This document shows positions 17,730 through 27,643 of a DNA stretch of 60,678 bases, piece after piece. The stretch is from Funiculus sociatus GB2-C1 (GTDB lineage: Bacteria > Cyanobacteriota > Cyanobacteriia > Cyanobacteriales > FACHB-T130), in NCBI RefSeq assembly GCF_039962115.1, contig NZ_JAMPKJ010000037.1:1-60678 (forward strand), in the 5' to 3' direction. The notes beneath the pieces are model-generated. The model was not told the DNA's origin, made no database searches, and saw nothing but the letters and a program-made list of their open reading frames with translations. The position numbers were made by a program, and so were the translations under genes. How positions within the stretch are numbered: the first letter of the stretch is position 1; every line of letters starts with the position of its first letter.

Positions 17730-18581
17730 ATGTTTAATCCCACCACAGTGATGATTGATACCTTCGTTGAATGCCTGCGGGCTGGCTACCGCCGTACTTA
17801 CGGCGGGCTCAAACCAGACTACGCCGACATCATCGCTTGGGCTGGAAACATGGCGCTGGAAAACATTGCCAACAGCGATGCCCTTTATCACAACGTCGAA
17901 CACACAATTTACGTCACATTAGTGGGACAGGAAGTTTTGCGGGGGAAGCAAATTCGCGAAGGTAGAGTCTACTGCGAAGATTGGTTGCACGCCATCATTT
18001 CTTTGTTGTGCCACGATATCGGGTACGTTAAAGGCGTTTGTCTGGCTGACCGAAACAGTGAAAGACTGTATGCCACAGGTGTAAACGGCACAATGGTTTC
18101 CCTACCTCCAGGTTTAACCGATGCCAGCCTGACACCTTACCATGTGGATCGGGGAAAACAGTTTATTGAAGAGCGCTTTGGCGGTCACAAACTAATTGAT
18201 GCCGAAGTGATTAAGCGCAATATCGAATTAACCCGTTTTCCTGTGCCAGCAGACGAAGATCATCAAGACACAACAAACTTTCCCGGATTAATTCGCGCCG
18301 CCGATTTAATTGGGCAAATGAGCGATCCGCGCTACTTGCAAAAAATTAGTGCCTTGTTCTACGAATTTGAAGAAACAGGAGTCAACAAAGACTTAGGCTA
18401 CCGCAACCCAGGCGACTTGCGGAGAAACTACCCAAAGTTTTATTGGAATGTTGTTTTTCCCTACATTCAAACAGGGTTGGATTTCTTGGACGTGACGCAA
18501 GAGGGAAAGCAGATTTTGGCGAACCTCTACGCGAACGTGTTTCGGGTCGAGTACGAATCCCCCGTAGCTCACAAGCGTTAA
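17730..18581 (+). CDS. HD-domain metal-dependent phosphohydrolase
   Basis: A 283-residue cytoplasmic protein of the HD superfamily. Metal-binding candidates are H54 and H58 in LYHNVEHT, the doublet H95-D96 in LCHDIGYVKG, and a late aspartate in AADLIGQM (about residue 198). YHNxxH followed by HD resembles the entry motif of class I cyclic-nucleotide phosphodiesterases, which would fit the signalling genes that follow, but the substrate is undetermined. ATG at 17730 is preceded by GGGGAATAGAG, a usable ribosome site. It is transcribed in the same direction as the large hybrid kinase, 337 bases upstream of it. Confidence 0.8.
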   Translation: MFNPTTVMIDTFVECLRAGYRRTYGGLKPDYADIIAWAGNMALENIANSDALYHNVEHTIYVTLVGQEVLRGKQIREGRVYCEDWLHAIISLLCHDIGYVKGVCLADRNSERLYATGVNGTMVSLPPGLTDASLTPYHVDRGKQFIEERFGGHKLIDAEVIKRNIELTRFPVPADEDHQDTTNFPGLIRAADLIGQMSDPRYLQKISALFYEFEETGVNKDLGYRNPGDLRRNYPKFYWNVVFPYIQTGLDFLDVTQEGKQILANLYANVFRVEYESPVAHKR

Positions 18582-18918
18582 GCGATCGCTCATCCTACCA
18601 TTTCTCGTTCCCAGGTCAGAGAAGGGAATGCTATATAAGTGAGGTGGTCGTCTTCACTTCTATAAAAAATCAGTTTGATGCACTACTCCCTGACTCCTCC
18701 ACGCCAGTCACCACAAGGGTTAGGAAAATACGCAAGGCGCTGGCTTTCTAACCCACCAAGTGCAAACGAAGCGGCTGGCGGTTAAGTTCTGTGGGGAAAC
18801 AGAAAAGAAAAGATGTCAACAGATGTCTCTATAAGGCAGAATCATCATTGAGATGACAGCACCTGCGACTTAATATTCGGCTACCGCAATTAGTAAACAT
18901 CCTTTAAAGAATAAAGCT
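18582..18918. other. Intergenic region with a dispersed hairpin
   Basis: It begins with a HIP1 site right after the HD gene stop. At 18602-18630 it carries a copy of the TTCTCGTTCCCAG hairpin family (TTCCC ... GGGAA), also found after cheR, fghA and desB. The remaining 280 bases presumably hold the promoter and leader of the 2236-residue kinase. No open frame of interest was found. Confidence 0.5.
18602..18630. repeat. TTCTCGTTCCCAG hairpin repeat, copy 1
   Basis: Bases read TTCTCGTTCCCAGG then TCAGAGAAGGGAATG. The short inverted arms TTCCC and GGGAA are the core of a repeat also seen at 26721-26750 and 60088-60112, with a C/T-rich variant at 38888-38917. All four copies lie immediately after coding genes. 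Confidence 0.6.
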
Positions 18919-21900
18919 ATGCCAACTGCACAGGCACCCAACGATACAGATAATCTCGACGAAAGACAACTCCTCAAAACCCTAGCAGCTGTAAAAAAAG
19001 GTGACTTTTCTGTTCGGATGCCTATCGACCAGACTGGCATAGCCGGGAAAATAGCCGATACCCTCAACGATGTGATTGAGCTGAACCAGAGGATGGCAGC
19101 CGAATTAGAGCGAATTAGCACCATTGTTGGGAAAGAAGGCAAAATCTCCGAACGTGCCTCCTTGGGAAACGCAGGCGGTTCCTGGGAGAAGAGTGTTGAA
19201 TCGGTCAATACACTGATTACAGATTTAGTTCAACCTACAGCTGAAACTGCTCGTGTGATCCGGGCAGTTGCCAATGGCGACCTATCTCAGAGAATAGCGA
19301 CGGAAATTGAAAATAGACCCCTCAAGGGTGAATTTCTCCAAACCGCCGAAGTCGTCAACACGATGGTAGATCAGCTTTCGTCCTTCGCCTCGGAAGTAAC
19401 GCGGGTGGCGCGTGAGGTGGGGACAGAAGGTAAGCTGGGCGTTCAAGCAGAAGTTAAGGGCGTTGCCGGAACTTGGAAGGATTTAACCGACAACGTAAAC
19501 TTAATGGCGGGTAACTTGACAGCGCAGGTGCGGAATATTGCCGAAGTTACCACAGCTGTTGCTAACGGCGACCTTTCCAAGAAAATCACCGTAGATGTGA
19601 AAGGGGAAATTTTAGAACTGAAAAACACCGTCAACGTCATGGTGGATCAGCTAAACTCCTTTGCTAGTGAAGTGACACGGGTGGCGCGAGAAGTAGGAAC
19701 GGAAGGTAAATTAGGCGGTCAGGCACAAGTTAGAGGTGTAGCCGGAACCTGGAAGGATCTGACGGACTCGGTGAACTTAATGGCGGGTAACTTGACAGCG
19801 CAGGTGCGGAACATTGCCGAAGTTACCACGGCTGTTGCTAATGGAGACTTGTCGAAGAAAATTACCGTAGATGTCAAAGGCGAGATTTTAGATTTGAAAG
19901 ATACCATCAACGTGATGGTGGATCAGTTGAATTCCTTTGCTAGTGAAGTAACACGGGTGGCGCGTGAGGTAGGTGCAGACGGGAAACTAGGCGGTCAGGC
20001 AGAAGTGCGCGGGGTGGCGGGAACTTGGAAGGACTTGACCGACAGCGTGAACTTCATGGCGGGAAGTTTGACAGCGCAGGTGCGGAACATTGCCGAAGTT
20101 ACTACAGCTGTTGCTAATGGCGACTTGTCGAAGAAAATCACCGTAGATGTCAAAGGCGAAATTTTGGAGTTGAAAAACACCGTTAATACGATGGTGGATC
20201 AACTCAATTCCTTTGCTTCGGAAGTAACGCGGGTGGCGCGAGAGGTGGGAACTGAAGGTAAGTTAGGCGTACAAGCCGAAGTCGGTGGAGTCGCTGGCAC
20301 CTGGAAGGATCTTACCGACTCTGTAAACTTGATGGCGGGTAACTTGACAGCGCAGGTGCGGAATATTGCCGAAGTTACCACAGCTGTTGCTAATGGCGAC
20401 CTTTCTAAGAAAATTACTGTAGATGTCAAAGGTGAAATTTTAGAGCTGAAAAACACCGTTAACATCATGGTGGATCAGCTTTCGTCCTTTGCCTCGGAAG
20501 TAACGCGGGTGGCGCGAGAGGTAGGCGCAGACGGGAAGCTGGGAGGTCAAGCTGAAGTCAAGGGCGTAGCAGGAACTTGGAAGGACTTGACCGACAGCGT
20601 GAACTTCATGGCGGGAAGTTTGACAGCGCAGGTGCGAAATATTGCCGAAGTTACTACAGCTGTTGCTAATGGCGACTTGTCTAAGAAAATTACCGTCGAT
20701 GTGCGCGGGGAAATTCTGGAGTTGAAAAATACCGTCAATACGATGGTGGATCAACTCAATTCCTTTGCTTCGGAAGTGACGCGGGTGGCGCGAGAGGTGG
20801 GAACTGAAGGTAAGTTAGGCGTACAAGCCGAAGTGCGCGGTGTGGCGGGAACTTGGAAGGACTTGACCGACAGTGTTAACTCGATGGCGGGGAACTTGAC
20901 GGCGCAGGTGCGGAATATTGCGGAAGTTACCACAGCTGTTGCGAATGGGGACTTGTCCAAAAAAATTACTGTAGATGTCAAAGGCGAAATTTTAGAGCTG
21001 AAAAACACCATTAATATCATGGTGGATCAGCTTTCGTCATTTGCCTCGGAAGTAACCAGAGTGGCGCGAGAGGTGGGTTCGGAAGGTAAGCTGGGCGTAC
21101 AAGCAGAAGTGCGCGGGGTGGCGGGAACTTGGAAAGACTTGACCGACAGCGTGAACTCGATGGCGGGGAACCTGACGGAACAAGTGCGAAATATTGCGGA
21201 AGTGGCGACGGCGATCGCTAACGGCGACCTCTCTAAAAAAATCACTGTTCAAGTTAAAGGCGAAATTCTAGAACTGAAAAACACCATTAATATCATGGTG
21301 GATCAGCTTTCGTCTTTTGCCTCGGAAGTCACTAGGGTGGCGCGAGAGGTGGGTTCGGAAGGTAAACTGGGTGTCCAAGCTGATGTCCGAGGTGTAGCGG
21401 GAACCTGGAAAGATTTAACCGACAGCGTGAACTTCATGGCGGGAAGTTTGACAGCGCAAGTGCGGAACATCGCCGCCGTCACGACGGCGGTAGCTAACGG
21501 CGACCTGTCGAAGAAAATCACCGTAGATGTCAAAGGTGAAATTTTAGAACTGAAAAACACCGTCAACACGATGGTGGATCAACTCAATTCCTTCGCCTCG
21601 GAAGTAACCAGAGTGGCGCGAGAGGTGGGAACTGAAGGTAAGTTAGGCGTACAAGCCGAAGTGCGCGGGGTGGCGGGAACTTGGAAGGATCTCACCGACA
21701 GTGTGAACTTCATGGCGGGAAGTTTGACAGCGCAGGTGCGAAATATTGCCGAAGTTACTACAGCTGTTGCTAATGGCGACCTTTCCAAAAAAATTACCGT
21801 AGATGTCAAAGGCGAAATTTTAGAGTTGAAAAACACTATTAATACAATGGTGGATCAACTCAACTCTTTTGCTAGTGAAGTGACGCGGGTTGCCCGCGAA

Positions 21901-24900
21901 GTTGGTTCGGAAGGTAAATTAGGAGTACAAGCTTACGTCCGAGGTGTTGCTGGAACTTGGAAAGATTTAACCGACAACGTAAACTCAATGGCGGGTAACT
22001 TAACTGCACAAGTACGAAATATTGCCGAAGTTACCAAAGCTGTTGCTAACGGCGACCTTTCCAAGAAAATCACTGTTGATGTCAAAGGCGAGATTTTGGA
22101 TCTCAAAGACACGATCAACGTGATGGTGGATCAGCTTTCGTCCTTCGCCTCAGAAGTGACCAGAGTGGCGCGTGAGGTGGGAACGGAAGGGAAATTAGGC
22201 GGTCAAGCAGAGGTGCGCGGCGTTGCTGGAACCTGGAAAGACTTAACCGACAACGTAAACTCAATGGCGGGTAACTTAACTGCACAGGTGCGCGGTATTG
22301 CCAAAGTCGTGACGGCGGTAGCCAATGGCGACTTGAAGCGAAAACTGATGCTGGAGGCGAAGGGAGAAATTGAAACCTTAGCTGATACGATCAACGAGAT
22401 GATCGACACCCTAGCAACCTTTGCTGAGCAAGTTACCACCGTGGCGCGTGAGGTGGGAATCGAAGGTAAACTGGGAGGTCAGGCGAAGGTTCCAGGGGCT
22501 GCTGGCACTTGGCGGGCGCTGACAGACAACGTGAACGAACTAGCGGCGAATCTGACAACCCAGATCCGGACAATTGCTGAAATTGCTACCGCCGTGACTA
22601 AGGGAGATTTGACCCGCACGATTAACGTCCAAGCGGAAGGCGAGGTAGCAGTCCTCAAAGATAATATCAACCAGATGATCGCTAACCTGCGGGAGACTAC
22701 GCAGAAAAATACTGAGCAAGATTGGTTGAAGACCAACTTAGCCAAGTTTACCCGCATGTTACAAGGTCAGCGAGATTTGGAGACAGTCTCCAAACTGATT
22801 TTGTCGGAACTCGCACCTCTGGTTTCCGCGCAACACGGCGTATTTTACTTGATGGAAGGATCTATCGACCATCAGATATATCTAAAACTCCTGAGTACCT
22901 ACGCCTACCGGGAACGCAAGCATCTAGCAAATCGTTTCCATCTGGGTGAAGGTTTGGTGGGACAATGCGCCATAGAAAAAGAACGGATTCTGCTCACCGA
23001 AGTACCAGACAATTACATCAAGATTAGCTCTGGCTTAGGGGAATCTACTCCGATTAATGTCGTCGTTTTACCAGTTTTGTTTGAAGGACAAGTTACAGCA
23101 GTTATTGAACTTGCCTCTTTCCGAAGATTTAGCGAAATTCACCTGACTTTCTTCGATCAACTCACCGAAAGTATTGCCATTGTGTTGAACACGATCGCTG
23201 CTTCGATGAGAACAGAAGAATTGCTCAAACAATCGCAATCTCTGGCAGAAGAACTGCAAACTCAGCAAAAAGAACTAACTGATACTAATAAGCGACTGGA
23301 ACAACAAGCGAAATCGCTGCAAGCATCGGAAGAACTGCTGAAAAGACAGCAGGAACAGTTGCAACAAACTAATGAGGAGTTGGAAGAGCGATCGCGCTTG
23401 TTGGCACGCCAAAACCGAGAAGTTGAGCGCAAAAATCAGGAAATTGAACAAGCAAGGCAGTCTGTGGAGGAGAAAGCTGAACAACTGGCCCTTACTTCCA
23501 AATATAAATCAGAGTTTCTGGCAAATATGTCCCACGAACTGCGGACACCGCTCAATAGTTTGTTGATATTAGCCAGACTGCTTTCTGATAACAGTGACGG
23601 CAACTTGACAGGCAAGCAAGTCGAATACAGCCGGACAATTCATTCAGCAGGTACTGATTTATTAGGTCTGATTAATGACATTCTGGATCTGGCAAAAATT
23701 GAATCTGGAACTATGTCAGTTGATGTTGACCAGATGTTATTTGCCGAATTGCGAAGCCAGATGGAACGCACATTCGGGCAAGTAGCCCACGACAAAGGAC
23801 TCAATTTTGTCTTAGACTTTGAGTCAGCTCTGCCAAGGGCGATGTATACCGACGCGAAACGGTTACAACAAGTCCTGAAAAATCTGCTTTCCAATGCGTT
23901 TAAATTTACCGACAGAGGGGAAGTACGATTGCAAGTCCATCTGGCGACAGGTGGATGGAGTAAAGACCAAGTAGAATTAAACCGCGCTCAAGCTGTGATC
24001 GCTTTTGCAGTCAGGGATACGGGCATTGGCATTGAGCCGGGTAAGCAGAAAATAATTTTTGAGGCGTTTCAGCAAGCTGATGGCACGACCAGCCGCAAAT
24101 ACGGCGGTACGGGACTAGGCTTATCTATCAGCCGAGAAATCGCCCGACTGCTGGGCGGAGAAATTCGCCTGGTAAGCAGTCCTGGTCAGGGAAGCACGTT
24201 TACTCTATATTTACCCCAAACTTACCACGGCAACGCAGAAGACAGCAGCAGTACGAGTGGGCAGACGACAGCTATTATGCCTCCAGCGCCAAGTCGGGTT
24301 TCTGTGCCTGCCATACCAGCCAGCCTGGTTCCCCCAGCCTCGTCTCAACAAGACGGTTCTAGAATTGTCTCTAACCCGATGCCTATTGACGAAGGCAGGA
24401 CTTATGTGCCATCGCCGTCAGCGATCGCTGATGACCGAGAGAATATTGAACAAGGCGATCGCATCCTGCTAATCATCGAAGATGACGTCAACTTTGCGCG
24501 GATCATGTTAGATATGGCACGAGAGCAAGGTTTCAAAGGTCTGGTGGCCTTGCGAAGCGATACAGGTCTGGCAATGGTGCGACACTATCAGCCAGACGCG
24601 ATTATGCTGGATATCCGGTTGCCAATCATGGATGGCTGGACGGTGCTAGACCGTTTGAAGCACGATCCGGCAACTCGGCACATCCCGGTACATATCCTCT
24701 CCGTTGAGGAAGGACAACAGCGCAGTTTGCAACAGGGAGCGATCGCTTATCTGAAAAAACCTGTGTCCAGCGAAGCCATAACGAAGGCACTGACTGAAAT
24801 TAAAGGTTTTGTTGAGCGTCCAGTTAAGAACTTGCTCGTCGTAGAAGACGACGAAAATCAACGCCACAGCATTGTAGAGCTAATCGGCAACAGCGATGTT

Positions 24901-25629
24901 GTTACAACTGCTGTGGGTACGGGTGAGGAAGCGTTGGAAACCTTGAGAAACGGACACTTTGACTGTCTGGTTCTGGATTTGGGATTGCCCGACATGACTG
25001 GCTTTGAACTGATTGAACGGATTAAGCAGGAGCCAAACATGAATCGGCTGCCAATCATTGTTTATACAGGGAGAGAGCTTACCAGGGCGCAAGAAACCGA
25101 ACTCAAGCGCATCGCAGATACAATTATCATCAAAGACGTGCGATCGCCGGAACGTCTCCTTAATGAAACTGCTTTGTTCTTGCACCGAGTCCAGGCAAAC
25201 TTGCCTCAAACCAAGCGCCAAATGCTCGAACAGTTGCATCAGAACGATCCCGTACTTGCTGGCAAAAAAGTCCTGATTGTAGACGACGATGTGCGTAACA
25301 TCTTCGCTTTGACAAGTATGCTAGAGCAGCAGCAAATGCAGGTTTTGTATGCTGAAAACGGCAGAGATGGTATTGCTAAGTTGCAAGAAACCCCCGACAT
25401 TGATATCGTTCTCATGGACGTGATGATGCCGGAAATGGACGGTTACGAGACGATGAAAGCCATTCGCGAGATCGCCCAATTCGCATCGCTACCCATGATC
25501 GCCCTCACCGCCAAAGCCATGAAAGGCGATCGCGAGAAGTGTATCGAAGCAGGGGCCTCTGACTACATCACCAAACCTGTCGATACGGAGCAATTGCTTT
25601 CCCTGCTGCGAGTTTGGCTCTATCGCTAA
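18919..25629 (+). CDS. Soluble hybrid histidine kinase with 14 tandem HAMP-type units
   Basis: A 2236-residue protein with no membrane span. Residues 21-1270 are 14 consecutive HAMP-type units of 92 residues (the second has 97), starting at residues 21, 113, 210 and then every 92 up to 1222. Units 3-12 are nearly identical ([43 protein letters not shown]). A GAF domain (about 1285-1425) and a coiled coil (about 1430-1530) follow. Next come HisKA with phospho-acceptor H1539 ([12 protein letters not shown]), HATPase_c (about 1645-1770) and three receivers with phosphorylatable D1898, D2020 and D2167. The design matches fungal Nik1/Os-1 group III osmosensing kinases, which have about five such units, so this array is unusually long. 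CheR, CheB and a second hybrid kinase follow on the same strand. Confidence 0.92.
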   Translation: MPTAQAPNDTDNLDERQLLKTLAAVKKGDFSVRMPIDQTGIAGKIADTLNDVIELNQRMAAELERISTIVGKEGKISERASLGNAGGSWEKSVESVNTLITDLVQPTAETARVIRAVANGDLSQRIATEIENRPLKGEFLQTAEVVNTMVDQLSSFASEVTRVAREVGTEGKLGVQAEVKGVAGTWKDLTDNVNLMAGNLTAQVRNIAEVTTAVANGDLSKKITVDVKGEILELKNTVNVMVDQLNSFASEVTRVAREVGTEGKLGGQAQVRGVAGTWKDLTDSVNLMAGNLTAQVRNIAEVTTAVANGDLSKKITVDVKGEILDLKDTINVMVDQLNSFASEVTRVAREVGADGKLGGQAEVRGVAGTWKDLTDSVNFMAGSLTAQVRNIAEVTTAVANGDLSKKITVDVKGEILELKNTVNTMVDQLNSFASEVTRVAREVGTEGKLGVQAEVGGVAGTWKDLTDSVNLMAGNLTAQVRNIAEVTTAVANGDLSKKITVDVKGEILELKNTVNIMVDQLSSFASEVTRVAREVGADGKLGGQAEVKGVAGTWKDLTDSVNFMAGSLTAQVRNIAEVTTAVANGDLSKKITVDVRGEILELKNTVNTMVDQLNSFASEVTRVAREVGTEGKLGVQAEVRGVAGTWKDLTDSVNSMAGNLTAQVRNIAEVTTAVANGDLSKKITVDVKGEILELKNTINIMVDQLSSFASEVTRVAREVGSEGKLGVQAEVRGVAGTWKDLTDSVNSMAGNLTEQVRNIAEVATAIANGDLSKKITVQVKGEILELKNTINIMVDQLSSFASEVTRVAREVGSEGKLGVQADVRGVAGTWKDLTDSVNFMAGSLTAQVRNIAAVTTAVANGDLSKKITVDVKGEILELKNTVNTMVDQLNSFASEVTRVAREVGTEGKLGVQAEVRGVAGTWKDLTDSVNFMAGSLTAQVRNIAEVTTAVANGDLSKKITVDVKGEILELKNTINTMVDQLNSFASEVTRVAREVGSEGKLGVQAYVRGVAGTWKDLTDNVNSMAGNLTAQVRNIAEVTKAVANGDLSKKITVDVKGEILDLKDTINVMVDQLSSFASEVTRVAREVGTEGKLGGQAEVRGVAGTWKDLTDNVNSMAGNLTAQVRGIAKVVTAVANGDLKRKLMLEAKGEIETLADTINEMIDTLATFAEQVTTVAREVGIEGKLGGQAKVPGAAGTWRALTDNVNELAANLTTQIRTIAEIATAVTKGDLTRTINVQAEGEVAVLKDNINQMIANLRETTQKNTEQDWLKTNLAKFTRMLQGQRDLETVSKLILSELAPLVSAQHGVFYLMEGSIDHQIYLKLLSTYAYRERKHLANRFHLGEGLVGQCAIEKERILLTEVPDNYIKISSGLGESTPINVVVLPVLFEGQVTAVIELASFRRFSEIHLTFFDQLTESIAIVLNTIAASMRTEELLKQSQSLAEELQTQQKELTDTNKRLEQQAKSLQASEELLKRQQEQLQQTNEELEERSRLLARQNREVERKNQEIEQARQSVEEKAEQLALTSKYKSEFLANMSHELRTPLNSLLILARLLSDNSDGNLTGKQVEYSRTIHSAGTDLLGLINDILDLAKIESGTMSVDVDQMLFAELRSQMERTFGQVAHDKGLNFVLDFESALPRAMYTDAKRLQQVLKNLLSNAFKFTDRGEVRLQVHLATGGWSKDQVELNRAQAVIAFAVRDTGIGIEPGKQKIIFEAFQQADGTTSRKYGGTGLGLSISREIARLLGGEIRLVSSPGQGSTFTLYLPQTYHGNAEDSSSTSGQTTAIMPPAPSRVSVPAIPASLVPPASSQQDGSRIVSNPMPIDEGRTYVPSPSAIADDRENIEQGDRILLIIEDDVNFARIMLDMAREQGFKGLVALRSDTGLAMVRHYQPDAIMLDIRLPIMDGWTVLDRLKHDPATRHIPVHILSVEEGQQRSLQQGAIAYLKKPVSSEAITKALTEIKGFVERPVKNLLVVEDDENQRHSIVELIGNSDVVTTAVGTGEEALETLRNGHFDCLVLDLGLPDMTGFELIERIKQEPNMNRLPIIVYTGRELTRAQETELKRIADTIIIKDVRSPERLLNETALFLHRVQANLPQTKRQMLEQLHQNDPVLAGKKVLIVDDDVRNIFALTSMLEQQQMQVLYAENGRDGIAKLQETPDIDIVLMDVMMPEMDGYETMKAIREIAQFASLPMIALTAKAMKGDREKCIEAGASDYITKPVDTEQLLSLLRVWLYR
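19546..22305. repeat. Ten tandem 276-bp repeats (HAMP-coding)
   Basis: The DNA encoding residues 210-1129 consists of ten head-to-tail 276-bp units, close to each other at both DNA and protein level. They differ mainly at [30 protein letters not shown] and NLMAGN/NFMAGS/NSMAGN, which combine in a mosaic rather than in steady divergence. This suggests repeat shuffling by recombination or gene conversion. Confidence 0.9.
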
Positions 25630-25649
25630 GGGACTAGCAATTAGATTAT

Positions 25650-25702
25650 GTTTGCCCACTCATATCCACCAATTCCCGAACGGTGGATATAAGTGGGCAA
25701 AC
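25650..25702. terminator. 21-bp stem hairpin after the HAMP kinase gene
   Basis: The arms at 25650-25670 (GTTTGCCCACTCATATCCACC without its last base is the left motif) and 25682-25702 pair over 21 bases with one mismatch around an 11-base loop. It starts 21 bases after the kinase stop codon. No T tract follows, so it could stabilise the mRNA 3' end or attenuate transcription into cheR rather than terminate it. Confidence 0.55.
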
Positions 25703-25775
25703 TACTATTGCTAAGGGATTAGGGATTAGGGAAGATCCCTATTTTCTAGGAGTCTGCCATACTTACTTTAATAAT

Positions 25776-25810
25776 TTCGAGAAAGTTGTCTTAACAACAA
25801 CTTTCTCGAA
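25776..25810. promoter_or_regulatory. 14-bp hairpin in the cheR leader
   Basis: TTCGAGAAAGTTGT (25776-25789), loop CTTAACA, ACAACTTTCTCGAA (25797-25810): a perfect stem that ends 20 bases before the exceptionally strong ribosome site of cheR (AAAGGAGGTG, 25831-25840). It may be a terminator-like element or a leader structure affecting cheR expression. Confidence 0.45.
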
Positions 25811-25853
25811 TTCCTGGCATTTATAAAAATAAAGGAGGTGGAATACTAGCCTT

Positions 25854-26705
25854 ATGCAACTTGCTGATCGCCTTGTTTCCATGAAAAAAACTGAACTCGA
25901 AGACATAGAAATTCAGTTGCTATTAGAAGGTGTATATCTGTATTACGGTTTTGATTTTAGAAATTATGCTCCAGCCTCACTCAAACGCCGTATTTGGAAC
26001 ACCATTCAAGAGGAGGAGTTAACTAGCGTATCCGCACTTCAGGAAAAGGTACTCCACGATCCAGAATGTATGGAGAGATTTCTGCTCAATCTCTCCGTCA
26101 ATGTTACAGCTATGTTTCGCGACCCCACCTTTTATCTAGCATTTAGACACAAAGTTGTACCGCTATTGCGAACCTATCCATTTATTCGGATTTGGTGTGC
26201 AGGATGTTCCACTGGCGAAGAAGTCTATTCTATGGCAATTCTGCTGCAAGAAGAAGGTCTTTATCATCGGTGTCGAATCTACGCTACCGACATGAACGAA
26301 ATGGTATTAAGAAAAGCTAAAGTTGGGATTTTCCCGCTGCAAATGATGCAAGAATATACTCAGCAATATATTAATGCTGGCGGTAAGAAGTCTTTTTCTG
26401 AGTATTACACTGCCGCTTATGAGAGCGCTATTTTTAGCTCCTCTCTGAAGGAAAATGTCATCTTTTCCCAACATAATCTGGCTATTGATAGTTCTTTCAA
26501 TGAATTTAATGTTATATTGTGCCGAAATGTTCTAATTTATTTTAATCAATTGCTTCAAGAGCGGGTTCACAATCTTTTGTATGAAAGCCTCGGTAGATTT
26601 GGAATCTTGGGATTAGGACGGCAAGAATCACTCAAAGCAACTCCTCACGAAAAACACTATGAAGAGTTGGAAGGCAATGAGAAACTTTACAGACGGATAC
26701 GGTAA
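25854..26705 (+). CDS. cheR: CheR-type protein-glutamate O-methyltransferase
   Basis: A 283-residue S-adenosylmethionine-dependent methyltransferase of the CheR family, which methylates glutamates on chemoreceptors. The N-terminal helical domain (YYGFDFRNYAPASLKRRIWN, about residues 33-52) precedes the catalytic domain with the SAM motif IRIWCAGCSTGEEVYSMAI (about 115-133) and ATDMNEMVLRKAK (about 145). The late NVILCRNVLIYF (about 220) is the CheR signature. It lacks TPR or receptor-binding extensions. The ribosome site AAAGGAGGTG is unusually perfect, though 13 bases from the ATG. With cheB downstream and a soluble HAMP-array kinase upstream, the methylation target may be that kinase or a receptor elsewhere; this is inference. 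Confidence 0.9.
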   Translation: MQLADRLVSMKKTELEDIEIQLLLEGVYLYYGFDFRNYAPASLKRRIWNTIQEEELTSVSALQEKVLHDPECMERFLLNLSVNVTAMFRDPTFYLAFRHKVVPLLRTYPFIRIWCAGCSTGEEVYSMAILLQEEGLYHRCRIYATDMNEMVLRKAKVGIFPLQMMQEYTQQYINAGGKKSFSEYYTAAYESAIFSSSLKENVIFSQHNLAIDSSFNEFNVILCRNVLIYFNQLLQERVHNLLYESLGRFGILGLGRQESLKATPHEKHYEELEGNEKLYRRIR

Positions 26706-26720
26706 AAAGGCAAAAGTAAT

Positions 26721-26772
26721 TTCTCGTTCCCAGTCTCTGGCTGGGAATGAAACTATAGGAGGTTCTGCCTCC
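26721..26772. repeat. TTCTCGTTCCCAG hairpin repeat, copy 2, with GGAGG/CCTCC hairpin
   Basis: TTCCCAG (26727-26733) pairs with CTGGGAA (26741-26747), followed by GGAGG TTCTG CCTCC (about 26758-26772). The same two-hairpin order (TTCTCGTTCC..., then GGAGGC ... GCCTCC) occurs after desB at 60088-60147. A further TTCCCAG...CTGGAA stretch at about 26832-26853 lies just before cheB. Confidence 0.6.
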
Positions 26773-26873
26773 CTCTGCGGACAGAAATTATAGTATAAAG
26801 AAAAGTTGCGGCAACTGCCGCAACTTTAACATTCCCAGTTAGAAAACTGGAACTCAGAGACGAGAAAAGAGTT

Positions 26874-27446
26874 ATGGCAGTTGAAATTGTCGTCATCGGT
26901 ACGTCGTTGGGTGGCTTAGATGCCCTCAGCTGCCTTCTAGCAGGTCTGCCAAAAAATTTCCCCTGTGCTGTAGTTGTGGCACAACACCGCCACAAAGACC
27001 CCAACAACGCCTTGTGCAGCATTTTACAGCAATATAGTCCTCTGCCGCTTACAGAGGCGGAAGATAAACAAGAAATTCAGCCAAGAAGGGTATATTTGGC
27101 TCCCGCCGATTATCATTTGCTGGTGGAAGCAGGTCACTTTGCTCTCTCCACTGAGGCTCCTGTCACCCATGCAAGACCGTCTATTGATGTATTGTTCGAG
27201 TCAGCAGCTGATGCTTATAGCGATCGCGTTATCGGGGTGATTTTGACGGGGGCGAGTCGGGATGGTGTTTGGGGACTGCTGAAAATCAAAGCACACGGCG
27301 GATTAGCTATAGTTCAAGATCCGGAAACAGCAGAAAGTCGTATTATGCCAGAAGCAGCGATCGCATCTGTAGAGGTAGACTGGATTTTGCAGATACACGA
27401 CATTGCCCCGTGTTTAATCAAACTTTGTCAACCAGCAGTCCAGTGA
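26874..27446 (+). CDS. cheB: CheB-type methylesterase domain protein (no receiver)
   Basis: A 190-residue protein that is only the CheB methylesterase/glutamine deamidase domain. The catalytic triad is S11 in IGTSLGGLDAL, H38 in VVAQHRHKD and D130 in LTGASRDGVWGL. Classical CheB has an N-terminal receiver that gates the enzyme. Here it is absent, so control must come from a partner such as the multi-receiver kinases on either side. The gene is 168 bases after cheR on the same strand and would reverse CheR methylation. Confidence 0.9.
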   Translation: MAVEIVVIGTSLGGLDALSCLLAGLPKNFPCAVVVAQHRHKDPNNALCSILQQYSPLPLTEAEDKQEIQPRRVYLAPADYHLLVEAGHFALSTEAPVTHARPSIDVLFESAADAYSDRVIGVILTGASRDGVWGLLKIKAHGGLAIVQDPETAESRIMPEAAIASVEVDWILQIHDIAPCLIKLCQPAVQ

Positions 27447-27643
27447 ATAGCAGGCTTGCTACACCTAAAGTATTAGGGCGTTGCATTTAAAAATGTAGAA
27501 CTATAAAACTCTTATTTCTACATTCTGGATTCCTGTGCCTGAAGTTTGTAACCTTGGATAGTGGTATCCAATGCTAAATACTGCCAGTCTCAGAAGAACC
27601 ACGATTTGCTCAATTCCGCCTTTGTTTAAAGCACCGCTATAAA

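Noticed and set aside
19443-22439. Series of similar minus-strand open frames
   Set aside because: Antisense shadows of the HAMP repeats; their mutual similarity only reflects the repeated coding strand.
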